From: Heterodera schachtii
Taxonomy: Eukaryota; Nematoda; Chromadorea; Rhabditida; Heteroderidae
NCBI GenBank assembly: GCA_023374025.1
Contig: SIJG01000003.1
Coordinates: 1 to 64,000 of the forward strand
Reading direction: 5' to 3'
DNA length: 64,000 nt
Of the stretch, positions 41,732-53,938 are shown one piece after another; positions within the stretch are counted from its first letter, which is position 1, and each line of letters opens with the position of its first letter. Made by a program: the position numbers and the translations under genes. Under the pieces are notes generated by a model. That model saw only the letters and a program-made list of their open reading frames with translations. It made no database searches and was not told where the DNA came from.

Positions 41732-42810
41732 GGTACTTTTCGGTTTTGTGACCCCCCCCTGAAATTTTCAAATAAAGACTCATTTCTAGGGTAATTTGGG
41801 GCGCTGATTACGAATATGACATTTATTTTTCAAAATTCCGAATCCCGAACCCGAATTCGAACAAAAATTGTAAATTCATAAATTACACGGAAAACATATA
41901 TCTAGGGGTTTTCGAGGTCGCTGAAAACGGTTATGACATCCATTTGACCAAATTCGAAACCCGGGCTCTAACAAAAAAAAAATTTTTTTTATTCTGACAA
42001 AATTCAAATATGCAACAAAAATGATCCAAAGAACGTCAAATATAAAATTTTGAATTTAGCTTATTGCGCTAAAAAACCGCCGCACACTCGACTACGGCGG
42101 CCAGTAGGTGGGGCGAGACTACGGGCTCCGGAAGAAGTCCGCGCGTGATCCGCAGGCGGTTGACTGATTGGCGGGGGCCCTTCGGGCCCCCGCAGTCAAC
42201 CGCCTGTGGCGCTCGTCAAACGTCTTCCTCCGCCCTCCGTCTCGCCCCACTACTTGCTCCGTCTTCGCATGCTCCCTTTTGCGAAATTTTTTTAGACTTA
42301 GATCATCAAGAGCTTTCGAATGATACCAAATTTGTGTGATTTTGACCGTTTTAAAAGCTTAGCTGCCTCCCCTTTCACTCAAATTTCCGAATTTTAAACC
42401 GGTTTAAAAACCGGTTTAAACGCTTTTGCCGCCAGTTTTTTTGACGGTTTAGGCGTTTTCAGCACCTAAGAAAACCTATAAAAGTGTTTTTATGCAATTT
42501 TGAGTCTGAGACCTATGATGGATATTTTTACCTTTTAAATTTGTCGTAAATTCTCGGTTTTTTAGTTCGAGTCAAGGTTCGGGTTTTTAATTTGGTCAAA
42601 ATGGATGTCATAATCGTTTTCAGCGACCTCGAAAACCCCTAGATATATGTTTTCCTTGTAATTTATGAATTTAGAATTTTTGTTCGAATTCGGGTTCGGG
42701 ATTCGGAATTTTGAAAAATAAATGTCATATTCGTGATCAGCGCCCCAAATTACCCTAGAAAAGACTTTTATTTGAAAATTTCAGGGGGGGTCACAAAACC
42801 GAAAAGAACC
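41732..42810. mobile_element. Foldback DNA transposon, GGTACTT family, 1079 bp, 8-bp target duplication
   Basis: The ends are inverted repeats beginning GGTACTTTTCGGTTTTGTGA on the left and GGTTCTTTTCGGTTTTGTGA on the reverse of the right end. The similarity runs inward for about 250 bp (41732-41985 against 42560-42810). Both flanks carry the identical octamer GAAAACTA (41724-41731 and 42811-42818), a target-site duplication. The centre (about 42148-42215) is a GC-rich hairpin, CGGGGGCCC-TTC-GGGCCCCCG. No transposase frame is seen, so it is nonautonomous. An 8-bp duplication fits hAT or Merlin-like superfamilies, but the termini match no superfamily consensus I know. Confidence 0.85.
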
Positions 42811-43202
42811 GAAAACTACTATAAGCAAATTTTATAATTTTAACTCCACACTCGTAAATTTTAATCAAAAATTCATAAATTTAACAAAACGAAATACGAA
42901 AAAAACAATTTTCATTACAAACTAAGGCCGTATCTCATAGTTTCGGGATATACCAGAGAGAAAATAATGTTTTCGGGATTGAAATTGGCATAATTGTGAT
43001 CATTTGGGGGACAACAGCGTATACGTTTTTTAGACTCACTTAGCCAAAAACACACAGGTTTGGCTGAAAAGCGGCGCCAATGCAAGAGTGCCGTCCGTTT
43101 AATTGTTTAATTTGTTTTAATTACTTGCTGTTGGTTTTTGTAGTTGTTAGAAACCTAATTTGGTCAAAACATTAAAAAGCATAATTTAACATTACTAATA
43201 TG

Positions 43203-43788
43203 TAGGGCTGCTAATTTTATGTAAATACATATTTTTTTCCTGGATTCTCCATGCTCTAATTAGTAGGAAAAACACTTTCTTTTTTGTGTTTGCGAACAAA
43301 AGTTGGGACTTTTATTTACATATTTTTACATATTTTGGGATTTTTCTACATATTACATATGTACATATTTTTACACATATTTTGGACTTTTTCGTGCATA
43401 TTTCGCAATTTTTCGTACATATTTTCATTTTTTTTACATATTTTGAGGATTTTTGAGAATTTTAGTAGTGAAAAATTAAAAAAAAATTTTGAAAATGTAT
43501 CCCTAAAAAATCGAATGTTTTTCAAAAAATGAAATATCAAAAATTAATTTAAAAATACTAAAAAGTGATTCTAAGCCTATTTTGGTCATTTTTATGGCAT
43601 TTTATGCCTCTGTTTACTTTTTACCAAGAATTTTTATCCAAAAAATAAGCATTAAAAATTTTTTTATTTACATATTTTAGTACATATTTGGGGATTTTTG
43701 TACATATTTCATACATATTTTTAGCATTTTTTATACATATTTTATTTACATAATTCGCAAATTTTCTTACATAAAATTAGCAGCCCTA
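43203..43788. mobile_element. hAT-like MITE, 586 bp, with AT-rich degenerate tandem interior
   Basis: Perfect 22-bp terminal inverted repeats starting TAGGGCTGCTAATTTTATGT. The flanks are CTAATATG (43195-43202) and CTAATATA (43789-43796), an 8-bp duplication with one mismatch. A TAGGG start and 8-bp duplication are typical of hAT elements. The interior has many variants of TACATATTT and no coding frame. Confidence 0.8.
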
Positions 43789-43847
43789 CTAATATATATG
43801 ATTTAAATGCAATTGTTTTATTTATTTTTGTTTTTTTTTTTGAATAT

Positions 43848-43925
43848 CCTCTCGTACGAAAACGGCCGTACGAAAATGGCCCTCGTACGAAAACGGCCAT
43901 TTGAAAACGGCCTGGCCCGGCAATC
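43848..43925. repeat. Tandem CGTACGAAAACGGCC repeat, inverted counterpart at 41640-41692
   Basis: Four diverged units of CGTACGAAAACGGCC and relatives lie in tandem, followed by GGCAATCGAGAGCTC. The reverse complement resembles 41640-41692 (AGCAATCGAGCGGTC and two TTTTCGTACG units). The pair brackets the two transposons above, as if both had inserted in an older inverted-repeat element. Confidence 0.5.
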
Positions 43926-44253
43926 GAGAGCTCTTGATGAGCTAAGTCTAAAAAACAAGGTATAACTCGAACCGATGCCATCTAAGCACTGGGACAACTG
44001 AATCCTGTGAAATCGACACTTCAGTACCAAAAGAATGACGAAACTAAATAACCAATCCTAACATAAGCTGAAATACATTAAAAATTCTCGATTTGACTTG
44101 GTTTTCAGGTTTCAAACCAAAATTTAATGTCAAAAAACGAATCATAACAAAAAAAAGAATTGGCGAAAAATGAATTCGTCAGTGCGCAATTGAGGAAGCG
44201 ATGGAAATATCCGACAAAATTAGATTTCTAAATGGGAGAAAAGTTGGGTTCGG

Positions 44254-44547
44254 ATGAGTTGGCGTCGATGGATTGCTCGCCTCGCCGATTTATATAAAAC
44301 GAAGGCGTTGAACGAGCAGCAGCTGATCAATGTGGACAGAGAAAGAGAAAAAGAAGGCAAAAAGCAAAGGCCCAATTGGCAAAGCGAACTCCGAACAATT
44401 CGAAAAGACAAAAGCAAAGTCAAAGGTGACAATCGGAGACGGTTAGACTTCAGCACCAGAAACAACAGTCTTACAATTGCTGGCCAAAGCTTCTCGTCCA
44501 AATTTGGCGCTCGACGCAAAAGCGTATTTTTCTTTTTGTTTGTTTGA
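44254..44547 (+). CDS. Unrecognised basic 97-residue open frame
   Basis: Starts MSWRRWIARLADLYKTK and is Lys/Arg-rich with a central charged helix-like region and a hydrophobic FFFLFV end. No intron or domain is apparent. It is one of few frames in this interval with mixed composition rather than repeat-derived sequence. It may be non-coding. Confidence 0.25.
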   Translation: MSWRRWIARLADLYKTKALNEQQLINVDREREKEGKKQRPNWQSELRTIRKDKSKVKGDNRRRLDFSTRNNSLTIAGQSFSSKFGARRKSVFFFLFV

Positions 44548-45611
44548 ATTTACAAATACTCGATAATCGTTCGTTTCCTCCTTACATTTTTAATATGGGC
44601 TTTTGAATTAGGCAATGTTCAAGCAACAAAATTTGTAATTTGTTCATAATTTTACACAAGTGCATTACTTCACTTAAAAAGGGGCGGTACATCCGATATG
44701 TTTAAAAAGAAAAGACATAAATTTTAAAAATTAAAAACCGAATTTTTTTGCTCGTGTTTGTTGTGGCAAGTTTCCATAGTCATTTTTTGAAAGATTCTCA
44801 CAATCAGTTTCAAATAAGCATCCAAGACTGAGTTAGGTATGTATGGTCTATGGTTCGAGTTTTTAAAAACTGTAAAAAAGGGGAAAATACTTCTTTGGAC
44901 AATTGGTTTTCCTTTTCGTATGGGGGAGAGGGGGGGGGGGGGGGGTTGGCCACTAACGAACCTTCGATTTATTGACGCCTCTCATAACTGAATGACTATC
45001 GATAGATGAACAAAAAAATTGAACGGAGAATTTTGCTGCCTGCTGATGAAGTGATAAGATAAGAAACGACGGAGACGGTGGAGGGGGGGGGGGAAGTAAT
45101 AAAGGCGAACGAATGAACGAACAGCTCCCCCCCCCCCCTTACCCCCCTTCCCGCCCCCCGCCGCTTTGCCCCCTCAAAAATCACTAAACAGTTGCTCTTG
45201 GCCCTCCCTTCACTCACTTTGATTGTTCGTTGGTTCGTTCGTATTACCTTCACTTCCCGTGAGTGCATTTGATTTGCCGCTGTTCGGCGGCTTTTCCCAA
45301 ATTTGTTAAAAAATGTCGAATTTTCGCTCGGGGCATCCAAAAAGTAAAAATTTTAAGAGTACTGTTAACTCAATTGGTTAAGAATTTGCTGCTTTACAAT
45401 TGAACACAAAAATGGTCATTCTCAACCCAAAGGCATTGGCCTAAAGGATTTATTGCGTAATGAGTAAATCAAACGAACTCTTTGATAACGGAGACAACGA
45501 AACGAATGAACGGAGGACAACGACGGATCAGAAACAACAGAAGCAGCAGCAAATGGAAACTTTGGCAGCAGAAAATGCCATTCCGATGCCCCAACAATCC
45601 CTTCCGATGGA
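44548..45611. other. Intergenic; AT-rich then poly-G/C, upstream of the transporter
   Basis: Long G and C runs lie near 44931-44946, 45082-45091 and 45126-45137. A minus-strand frame starting at 45340 (MDAPSENSTFFNKFGK) reaches a good donor (GTAATACG) near 45250, but no downstream exon was found. A plus-strand ATG at 45460 (MSKSNELFDNGDNE) is in a different frame from the transporter exon and could be an alternative 5' exon. Confidence 0.35.
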
Positions 45612-48600
45612 ATGCCATGGCACAAATATTCTTTGTGTTCAGGTGGTCATTCTCGGCCTATATTTAATGAGGCATGCAACAAACAGAGCGAGTTCGACCT
45701 GCGCACTGTGCGCGTCGCGGCACAGTGCGACGCGCCGGCCGTCAGTCCGTCGTTGGTCCATTCGGACCCCAACCTTTGCCAGAAGGACGTCGCTTCAGCC
45801 GCGGCGGCACTCTTCGCATCGCCCGGCACTGCCAACAACGCATTAACGGAAGAGCACGGTTTTGATCGAACGGACGGAGGAGGAAATGCCGTGGAGGGCG
45901 AAGGAAATGCAGCGGAAGAAGACGAGTCGCGCGGCGGAGACGCGGCGGACGGAGGCGCGGCGCACCGCGTGGAGGGAAGTGCGCCACGCAGTGCGACGTC
46001 GAGTCGCAAGTCGTCGGTGAGGTGAGACGGACGAGGGAAGATGTATCGAAAAGCCAAGGATTGACCTCATTAAAGGTCAATTGGTCGGATGGCAAAAGAT
46101 TAAACCCATTAAATGCCAACCGATCAAAATGCCATCGATTGATCACTTAAGGGGGCGCCTGCGGAACCAAAGTGAATTGGAAGTGAACGCGCAGCACTAC
46201 AAAATGCAAAATGTGTACAAAAGTCAGCGGGCGCGCAAAGGCAAAAAGTTGCTGACAGACATCGATTTTGAGGGCATTTTGCGAATCATCGGCGGCTGCT
46301 CGACTTGGCAAATTCTGATCTATTTGATCATCTCGGCCCACCAAATGCCGCACGCCATGTTCAACCTATCTGTTGTTTATTTCACCTATTTGCCCGACCA
46401 TTGGTGCAAAGTCCGTAAAAAACGCAAAAAAAAGGGGGGGGGGCAAAGAAATGGCCAAAGAAAAATGGAACTGATCGAAAACTGATCAAACAAAAAAAAA
46501 AAATTGGAAATACGCACAAATTCATTGTTCATTCCCTTTCAGGTGCCCAATTTTTCACGAGAATACATTGAAAACGCAGACAATGAAATTGGGCCGGGAT
46601 GGAGCTGGGAAAAGGCACTCGACTCGGGCATCGCATTCCCTCAGGCACAGAAGGAACATTGGGAAACGCAAATCACTAATCAGTGGTCATCAAATTCATG
46701 CAGGTGCGCTACTCACAGCGACGGAGCACCAAACATGACCAGGAAAAGCAATGGGAAAAGCAATAAATTTGTTCGGGTTTAAAACCGTTTTAAAGGATTA
46801 GAAGTGTCCAGTTTTCTTCGCTTTTCGAGTTTTAAACCGGCCTAATCGCTTCTGATCAACTTCTTTCACCTCTAAATCGATTTGTCTCATCGTGAGCATT
46901 CCATTCGATTGATATCACATTTGTCCTGATTTATACACAAAGGAAAACAAATGAAAAAGCAAAGAGAGAAAATAAAAAGCAAGAACATGGAAAAGGAACT
47001 GCTTCCATTTCAGTGCGCCGTTTACACAATTACGGAGGCGCAGCTGAAAGCGTATCTGAAGATGAACTTCACTGAGGCGGTGATGCTGGCGAGGGAAAGG
47101 CCGCCGTATTTGGTGCAAAGGTGCAAACAGTGGGAATATGACAGAAGCATAATGAAAGGCAAGCGAAGGGGAGACAAATGGACACGGACAAATGGACAAA
47201 CGAACAAATGGGCACACAGACAAACGGACAATCCGCCAATTGAATTTTAAGACTCAGTGGTCACACAATGGGACAGAGTGTGCGACGATAATTGGAGCAG
47301 AGGTGAGTACGAATCAGAGCAAATTCTGCTTGGGAATCATCTCCCTTTATATCATACGGCATTTTCACTGAGTTATTTTTCGGCACGGTTTTCTTATCCG
47401 AGAACGGCATAAAATTAAATGGGCCTACAAATGTGATCATTGTTTGCTGTTTCTGATCAGCCCACGTGCATCTGTCCTACTCCCTGGGCTATTTGGTCGG
47501 CTGTCTGATGGGCGGCTTTATCTCCGACCGTTACGGCCGTAAGCCGGCCATTTACGGCTTCTCCATTCTGTCCACCATCTTCGGCTTTCTGCTGTCCTTC
47601 TCGCGCGAGTTTGAAGTGTTTTTGGTCGTCCGATTTCTTCTCGCCGCTTGCAATGAGGCGGCCGATTTGGCCGCTTACGTTTATTGCATGGAAATCACTG
47701 GTTTTGCCATGCCAAAATGCCCTTTTGCACCATGCCAATGCTTCTTTCTCCCCAGGTATGCAGTATCGTTCCGTCGTCGGCAGCCTTTTGCAAGCGCCGT
47801 GGGCTTGCGGCTACGCCTTCCTGGCATTAGTTGCTTACATTTGGCGGTCGTGGACCTCAATTCAGGTGGGTTGGGCGGCTCCCGGACAATCCGTCAGTGA
47901 TGGACAATTCGTCAACAAACTTAATAAAACGCAATTTTATGTAAAACAATATGAAAAAATTAAAATTCGAAAAATAATAATTTTTGTTATTTTATTTCCT
48001 GACGAATTGTCCATTAGTGACGGATTGTCTGAAGCTCGGGTGGGCGAGGGGAAGCTAATGATTGCAAATGATAGCTGATCACCACCGTTTTCCATCTCCT
48101 TGCCCTGTTTCTGATCCATCATCTTCCGGAGAGTCCACGTTGGCTAATCGCCACAAATCGCGTGGACGAGGCGAGTCCCTTCTGCTACTTACCGTATTAA
48201 AGTGATTTACAGGCGGAGAAAATCATCAGGAAGGCATGCCACTTCAATAAGGCATAGTCAATTAGCACTAATGACCAATTAATGAGTCTAAGTGCCTTTT
48301 CAGAGTTCGCTTCCCTCCGATTTGGAATTGGTGCGACACGCGGAACAACGCAAATGGCTAAAATACAATCAAAGGCCGCACTTTCTTCACTCATTTAAAT
48401 CGCCGACAATGGCATTTCGTAAATGGGGGGGGGGGGAAGGAATAATCGATGACTAAATTAATTGTGATAGTCAATGACTATTAATTGTGAATGATATTTT
48501 TTTCCCTCACGAAGGCAATGTTATCATCTTTTTGGTTTGGATTGCAACTGCTCTCGTCTATTATGGCATTGTGATTGCCCTTTCTGATCAGGCAAATATT

Positions 48601-49590
48601 CCCTCTCCGCCCAATTCCGCCCCATTAATTGGCCCTTTGCCCCTAATTTGGCCTTTTCCAGTCAACCCCGGGCCGAGCAATGTTTGTCGGCAACTTTTTC
48701 CTGAACAATGCCATCGCCGGTGCCATTGAACTGCCGACTCTGATGGTTTAGCACTCATTTAAGTTGTCCAAATTGCGTTTTCCTCTTCAGGCTTGTGTTT
48801 TTTTGCTCCATTCCGGTCGAAAACGGTACAAATTTAGTCCATTTTTGCAAAACCATGCCATTCCCCGCCCCCCCCCCCCTTCGTCCATTAGTTCCCAAGT
48901 GATCACTTTGATTTCTGCCGGCACTTTAATTTTCGTTGCGATGTGCCTTTCCCTGCGCGAGGAGATGACCTTCTCGTTGCTTTTCATGTTGGCTGGCAAA
49001 GTGTGCATTCAGGGGGCTTTCAACATTCTCTACATGTACGTTTACTCCCCCACTGATTGAATTGCCTTTCCGTGCCGTCCCTTCGTTCAGCTTCACCTCC
49101 GAGCTGTACCCCACGGTGATCCGCAACAGTGCCGTCGGCACTTGCTCAATGATGGCCCGCTTCGGCTCCGCTGCCTCCGGTTACATCGCCATTCTTTCCG
49201 ACGTCACTTTGCCCACCGTCCCAATGGCCATCTTTTGCATCTTCTCACTGTTCGCCGGTGTGCTCATTTATTTCCTTCCCGAGACGAGGGATTTGCCCCT
49301 TCCGGAGACAATGTGGGACGCGGTCAGGTGAGAAGCGAAAAGCAACGGAACGGCACACACTTTTAAGGATGCTGAACAACACGGAAGCCAATCGATGTGT
49401 TGGAGGTATTCAAATGGAGGAGGGCGACAGAGACGAAAGTTACGGGCAAAGTGAGCGGAAAAAGCGGAGGAAAGGACGGGGAGACGGAAGGGATGGAAAG
49501 GAAGAGGAGGAAGAGAGGGAAGAGGAGGAGGAGGAAGAAGATGAAGAGGAGGAGGACGTGCCATTGTACACAAACGCATCGAAACGGTGA
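45612..49590 (+). CDS. SLC22-type organic ion transporter (major facilitator superfamily)
   Basis: Multi-exon plasma-membrane transporter. The first exon (45612-46020) encodes a long hydrophilic N-terminus, spliced to GRLRNQSELEV at 46151. Then come TM1 (GGCSTWQILIYLIISAH), an extracellular loop, the SLC22-type GYLVGCLMGGFISDRYGRKP signature, RFLLAACNEAADLAAYVYC, LPESPRWLIATNRVDEAEKI, later helices, FTSELYPTVIRNSAVGTC and LPETRDLPLPETMWDAV. The last exon (from about 49368) adds a basic then Glu-rich tail ending VPLYTNASKR. The 42-nt intron 48171-48212 has a GC donor. Resembles C. elegans OCT-like proteins; substrate unknown. The true start may lie upstream. Confidence 0.88.
47884..48030. mobile_element. 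Small inverted-repeat element in a transporter intron
   Basis: Terminal inverted repeats of 31 bp (GGACAATCCGTCAGTGATGG... against the reverse of the right end, with about three mismatches) enclose an AT-rich 85-bp centre. The whole is 147 bp in the intron between exons ending SWTSIQ and starting LITTVFHLL. No clear target duplication was found, so superfamily is open. Confidence 0.6.
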
Positions 49591-50870
49591 AACGGACGGA
49601 CGAAAGACAAAGAGAGAGAGAGGAGAGAGAGAGAGAAAGGACAGAAGGAAAAGGCCGAGAGATTGTGGCAAAAGTGCCGGGGATTCATTCGCAAATTAGC
49701 AGCAATTTTAGCGAATCGTAAATCACTGTTTCTATTGTTTGTTCGCTTCTCATCGCTTCCCCCCCCCCATTTGAACTCAGTCAATGCCGAAAATATTCTC
49801 AATGAATGAATTTAAAAAGTGCCATTCGATCACAAAACGAAATGTGATTAGTTAATCGATTAATTAAATAAATATTTAAATTTGCTTTTAATTTATTTCC
49901 TCTTCTTTCCAAGTGAACAAATGAATTGTTGGAAATGTACGTTAATATTTATAGGATTGGGGGGGGGGAATGGGTGATTTTGGGTGATTTCCCCTGGGGG
50001 GACAAAGAAAATAATTGCCTACATATTGCTTAAGGGGATGAACAATAATAATGGGGCTTAAAGAACATAAAAAGATGCGAGGAAAGAAAGTGTGTAAGAA
50101 AGGAGAGAAACGAAGAGAAAAAAAGGAGGGAAAGATAAGATGGAGAAAGAGTGAGAGAGAAAGAGAGAGAAAAGGAGAGAGAAAGAGAGGGGGAGGGGAA
50201 GGGGAGAAACCTGAATTTAAAATCAAAAGCAAAGTAAAAAGGACAAATCAAATGCAATTGCGAACTATCACATTTAAATACAGCAAATCTTTTCTACAAT
50301 AAATTGGTCAGTTTTGCTCCCCGTTAATGGTCATTTCATTTATCATTTGCGTCCGTTCATTGGTAGCATTTTTTTTTGTCATTGCGCCAACAGAGAAGTG
50401 ATGGAAAAGGTGGAAGAAGAGGAAGAACAAAAGGAGGGGGAGGAGGGAAAAGAGGGCGGAGGGAAGGCGAAGGCATTGCCAAACGGAAGGGGCACAATCG
50501 GAGGAGGAGGAGGGGGAGGGCGAAGCACTGCTCGGCCCCTTTGGGACGGCAGGGAAAGGGCCAACAGTTGGGGAAGAGCGGGAGGGAGCTTAACATCGGC
50601 GCAAGAGGAATAACACAGAGCCAAGTTGAGGAGAAACGGAGAATCGGAAACAGCGGGCGGAGGAGGGAAAAGCGGCGGAAGAAACAAAGGAAGAAGCGAC
50701 GGAGTGGGAGGAGCACAAAGCTAAAGGAAAAGGAAGAGCAATGGGAGGGGCGCGGGAAGGAGTTGCATTAACAACCCTTGGCAATCCCGCAATCCCTTTA
50801 CGGATCGGGAGCAGAGCAAAATAAAGGGCCACCCCCCCCCCGCCCTTCTAACGAATGAGTGCCGACTTAA
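49591..50870. other. Tail-to-tail interval between transporter and forkhead genes
   Basis: Purine-rich on + (GAGAGA-type tracts at 49600-49660, 50090-50200 and 50395-50770), AT-rich around 49800-49950. The long open frames here follow from the purine bias on both strands and have no family resemblance. No gene is supported. Confidence 0.45.
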
Positions 50871-51683
50871 TTAAGTGAGATGGCCCACCTCTCCGAAGTG
50901 TTGAAGTGCCGAATTGATGGCCAGCATGGCAAGTGCCATTTGCTGTTCGCTTTGGCTCCCCTCCTCTCCGTACGCTGATGCGTCGCTCGTCTCCCCTTCT
51001 GTCCGCTCCTCTCCCCCACTTTCCCCTGGTGCCATTCGGCTTCCTCGTCCCCCCGGCCGTGCCATTCTCTCCCCTCCTTCGCTTTTTCCCTCTGTCCGAT
51101 GCGTCGCTTTTCGCTTTGACATTCGTCCGGGTGCGAATGGGTCGAGCTGAAACAGTTCAAAAACCAAACTCGCTTAACTCATTAAATTATACTCACTTTG
51201 AATCGCTTTTGACGCCTAAGGCAACTTCCGTTTTCGAACATTTTAATCGCTTTTGGGTGAATGGCCCAACATGAACCCTTAGGGAAAGAAAGGAAAACAT
51301 TGGAGAAAACACTGAAATGGCACCAAAAGAATGGAAAATAAAACTCAAAAAAAAAAAATGCACTTTGCCCGGTTTATCCGAACGTCGGGGCACTTTGATG
51401 AAGCAATCATTGAAAGACAAATTGTGGCGAAGGGAATTCTGAACGATAAGCGAACTGCTTAATTGGCCATGTGCACAGTGTGCTCAATTTAGACACTAAT
51501 GAACCCTAATTGCTTTCATTTTGCCCTTTGTCTACCGCCACTCGCCTGCCATCGCCGCGTATTCTGCCGATAAAACGGAAAACGATCCATGATGAAACTG
51601 TAAATGTCCGTCAACGGCAACATTTTGTCCTCACTGTTTTGGATGGCCATGTAAGTGAGCCAAATGTAAGAGAACGGCGGCTT
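50871..51683 (-). CDS. lin-31: Forkhead transcription factor, FOXB/LIN-31-like (5' exon not found)
   Basis: Exons at 51546-51683, 51364-51438, 51197-51277 and 50871-51146. The forkhead domain reads [62 protein letters not shown], then [20 protein letters not shown] and RRQKRFK. The [10 protein letters not shown] and [12 protein letters not shown] strings are closest to C. elegans LIN-31. The intron 51439-51545 has a GC donor (CAG|GCGAGT). The final exon is Gly/Glu-rich and ends [19 protein letters not shown]. The exon with the start codon, expected upstream of 51683, was not identified. Confidence 0.88.
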
Positions 51684-53938
51684 CTATTAAGCAAAGGAAA
51701 AATCATGGCAATTAACCACTGATCGGTCTGCTAATTGAGTAATTAGCAGACTAATTGAGAACTAAAGTTGCACCTGATCCTCGAAAGAACTCTTCACAGG
51801 CCGTGGCATTTGTTAATGATTTTTAAGTAGCAGTACTGTATTTTACAATAGAATATTACGGTAATTAATGGCGAAATCTTTGGCTAAAATGACAAAATTA
51901 GGCAATTCCTTTGTTTGACAATTGAAAATGCGTGGCATTTATTTGCTCAAAGCGATGGCTCCAAAAGGGACTTTTCCGCCGAATGAATGGGCGTGCCCTT
52001 CTCCTCCTCCTCCGTCCGATGGCTTTCCCCCCCCCCCCCCGCCCATTTAATATTTGTCTTTCCTCCGCCGATTCCCCCCCCCCCCCGTCCATTCATTGGA
52101 CAGTCGCCGCACCAATGGACGAAGCGAAGCGATGGGCGGGGCGCAATTTGCGGGCAAATAAAAGTTCTCTTCTGCCAATATTTGTTAGGCTTTTTCATTG
52201 TAAGCACCGTAAACCAACGGTTGACATTGAAAGAGACGTAAATTAGAATTGAAAAGCCTTACAAAAATTTAATAAATTTCATTGGTAAATGGCAAAAAAA
52301 CATTCCCTAATAATTAAAACGTGTAAAATGTTTCTGCTAAAAATTTATTTAACCCCAAAAATTTTGGCGAATTTTATAATTACAGCAAAAAATGATTCAA
52401 TGAGTTGGAAAATATGAAATTTATTACAAAATTTAAATTTTTGGGTGAAAAATTTTTTGTCTCTAAAAATAACTTCGAGACATAATTGTAAGCAATAATA
52501 TTAAGGAAGATGTGTTAATACACGATTCATCAGCAGCAACAACAACAACAGCACGCCCGCCGTTCGTCCGTCTGTCGCTCGTCCGTTATTCCGCCACCCC
52601 CTTCCCCTCCTCCCCCCCCCCCCTAATTGGGTCATTTGCCCCCCCCCCCCTCCGTTACGGTAATTTTTCAATTCACACCTCCGCATAAGCCATTATTCAT
52701 TCATGCATTCCCAAAACATTAATACCCTTTATGTATTATGAATAAATTCAATGGCGCGGAGGCACAAATTTTGGGTAATGTGAGGGAAAATGGGAAAAAA
52801 AGGACGAAAAAAGGGAATAAATGAAATTGGGGTGGGGAGTGGGGTTGAATTGTGATGCCAAAAGTGAACAGAAAAGAGAATAAAGACAGCGAACAGAGCG
52901 AGTCAATCATCAGCAAACGAAGGGCAATTCCCCCCCCCCCCCCCCCCCCCGAATTTTGGGAATGGTAATTAAAGCCAAAGGCATTGGCCATCTGTTGCGC
53001 GTCCCCTCGGGGCTTAGCGAATGAATGGCATTTCCAACGGTGCCGTATTGGCCAAGTCATTCTCAAGAAAATGTCAAAAGCAGAGGATTGGCAATTCCGA
53101 GGCCAATTTAGACATGCAATGGTAAAAGCCAATCACAAATCATCAATCAATTCCCCCAGCCATTTCTCGACATTTAATTACTTTGCTAATTGCCTCCCTA
53201 ATTACTTTGTCCGCTCCTTTTGCGGTCCTTCCCCTTTAATTTCATTCACCAGCCCATTTCCATCAAAAAACAAAAGTGTGCCCGCCAGGGACAGAATCGC
53301 GCGACTTCCAACCGAGCGAAAATGAGAAGAGACAAAAAATGAGAGAAGACACGAGCCAAGCGACGGCTGGCAGCAATTAGCCATCACAAAGAAAGAAAGC
53401 ATTGAGTGATTGATCAGCAGAAATTGGGGAGAACGGTCCAAAAATCAGAAACAAACAAAGAAAGAAGCCAAGGGCATGGCATTTACGCAACAGCAAATGT
53501 TATAATCACAACCCTTTTGGACTAATTCAGTCTATTTCTGTACAATATTCCCCCCCCCCCCCTCACTCCGTGCCGTCCGTTCCCTTCCCATGGATTGCTC
53601 TGTCGGCATGTGAAAGGGATGTGCCGCTGTTGCCCCTAAATCGCCACCATTTGTCATCAAAAGTGTCCCAAATTCCTTCTTCCCCACCCCCTCACAGTGT
53701 GCCATTTTCAACGGTCTCTTCCCCGAGGGCATTGTGGCGGAAATTAATTTGCCATCGCCGCCACCTTTCATTCAATCTTTCCTCTCCTTTGGCATCTACA
53801 AAGTCCTTTTATTTTTTTGCTCCACTCCAACCAGTTTTACAATGATGAAACAGAACAAATGGGCCATTATTCAAAGGAAAATTGGCACAAATTGCCAAAG
53901 ACGGAGGGGAAAAGTAAAAAAAAAAAAAAAAACGATCA
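51684..53938. other. Upstream region of the forkhead gene; no gene resolved
   Basis: Should contain the missing first forkhead exon. It has long poly-C runs (52028-52039, 52075-52086, 52613-52622, 52641-52650, 52930-52950, 53549-53560) and an AT-rich segment at 52200-52500. No coding exon could be supported. Confidence 0.4.

Noticed and set aside
49397..50771. Long open frames on both strands between transporter and forkhead genes
   Set aside because: Purine-biased sequence keeps several frames open; apart from the transporter's last exon (to 49590) none has a domain or splice support.
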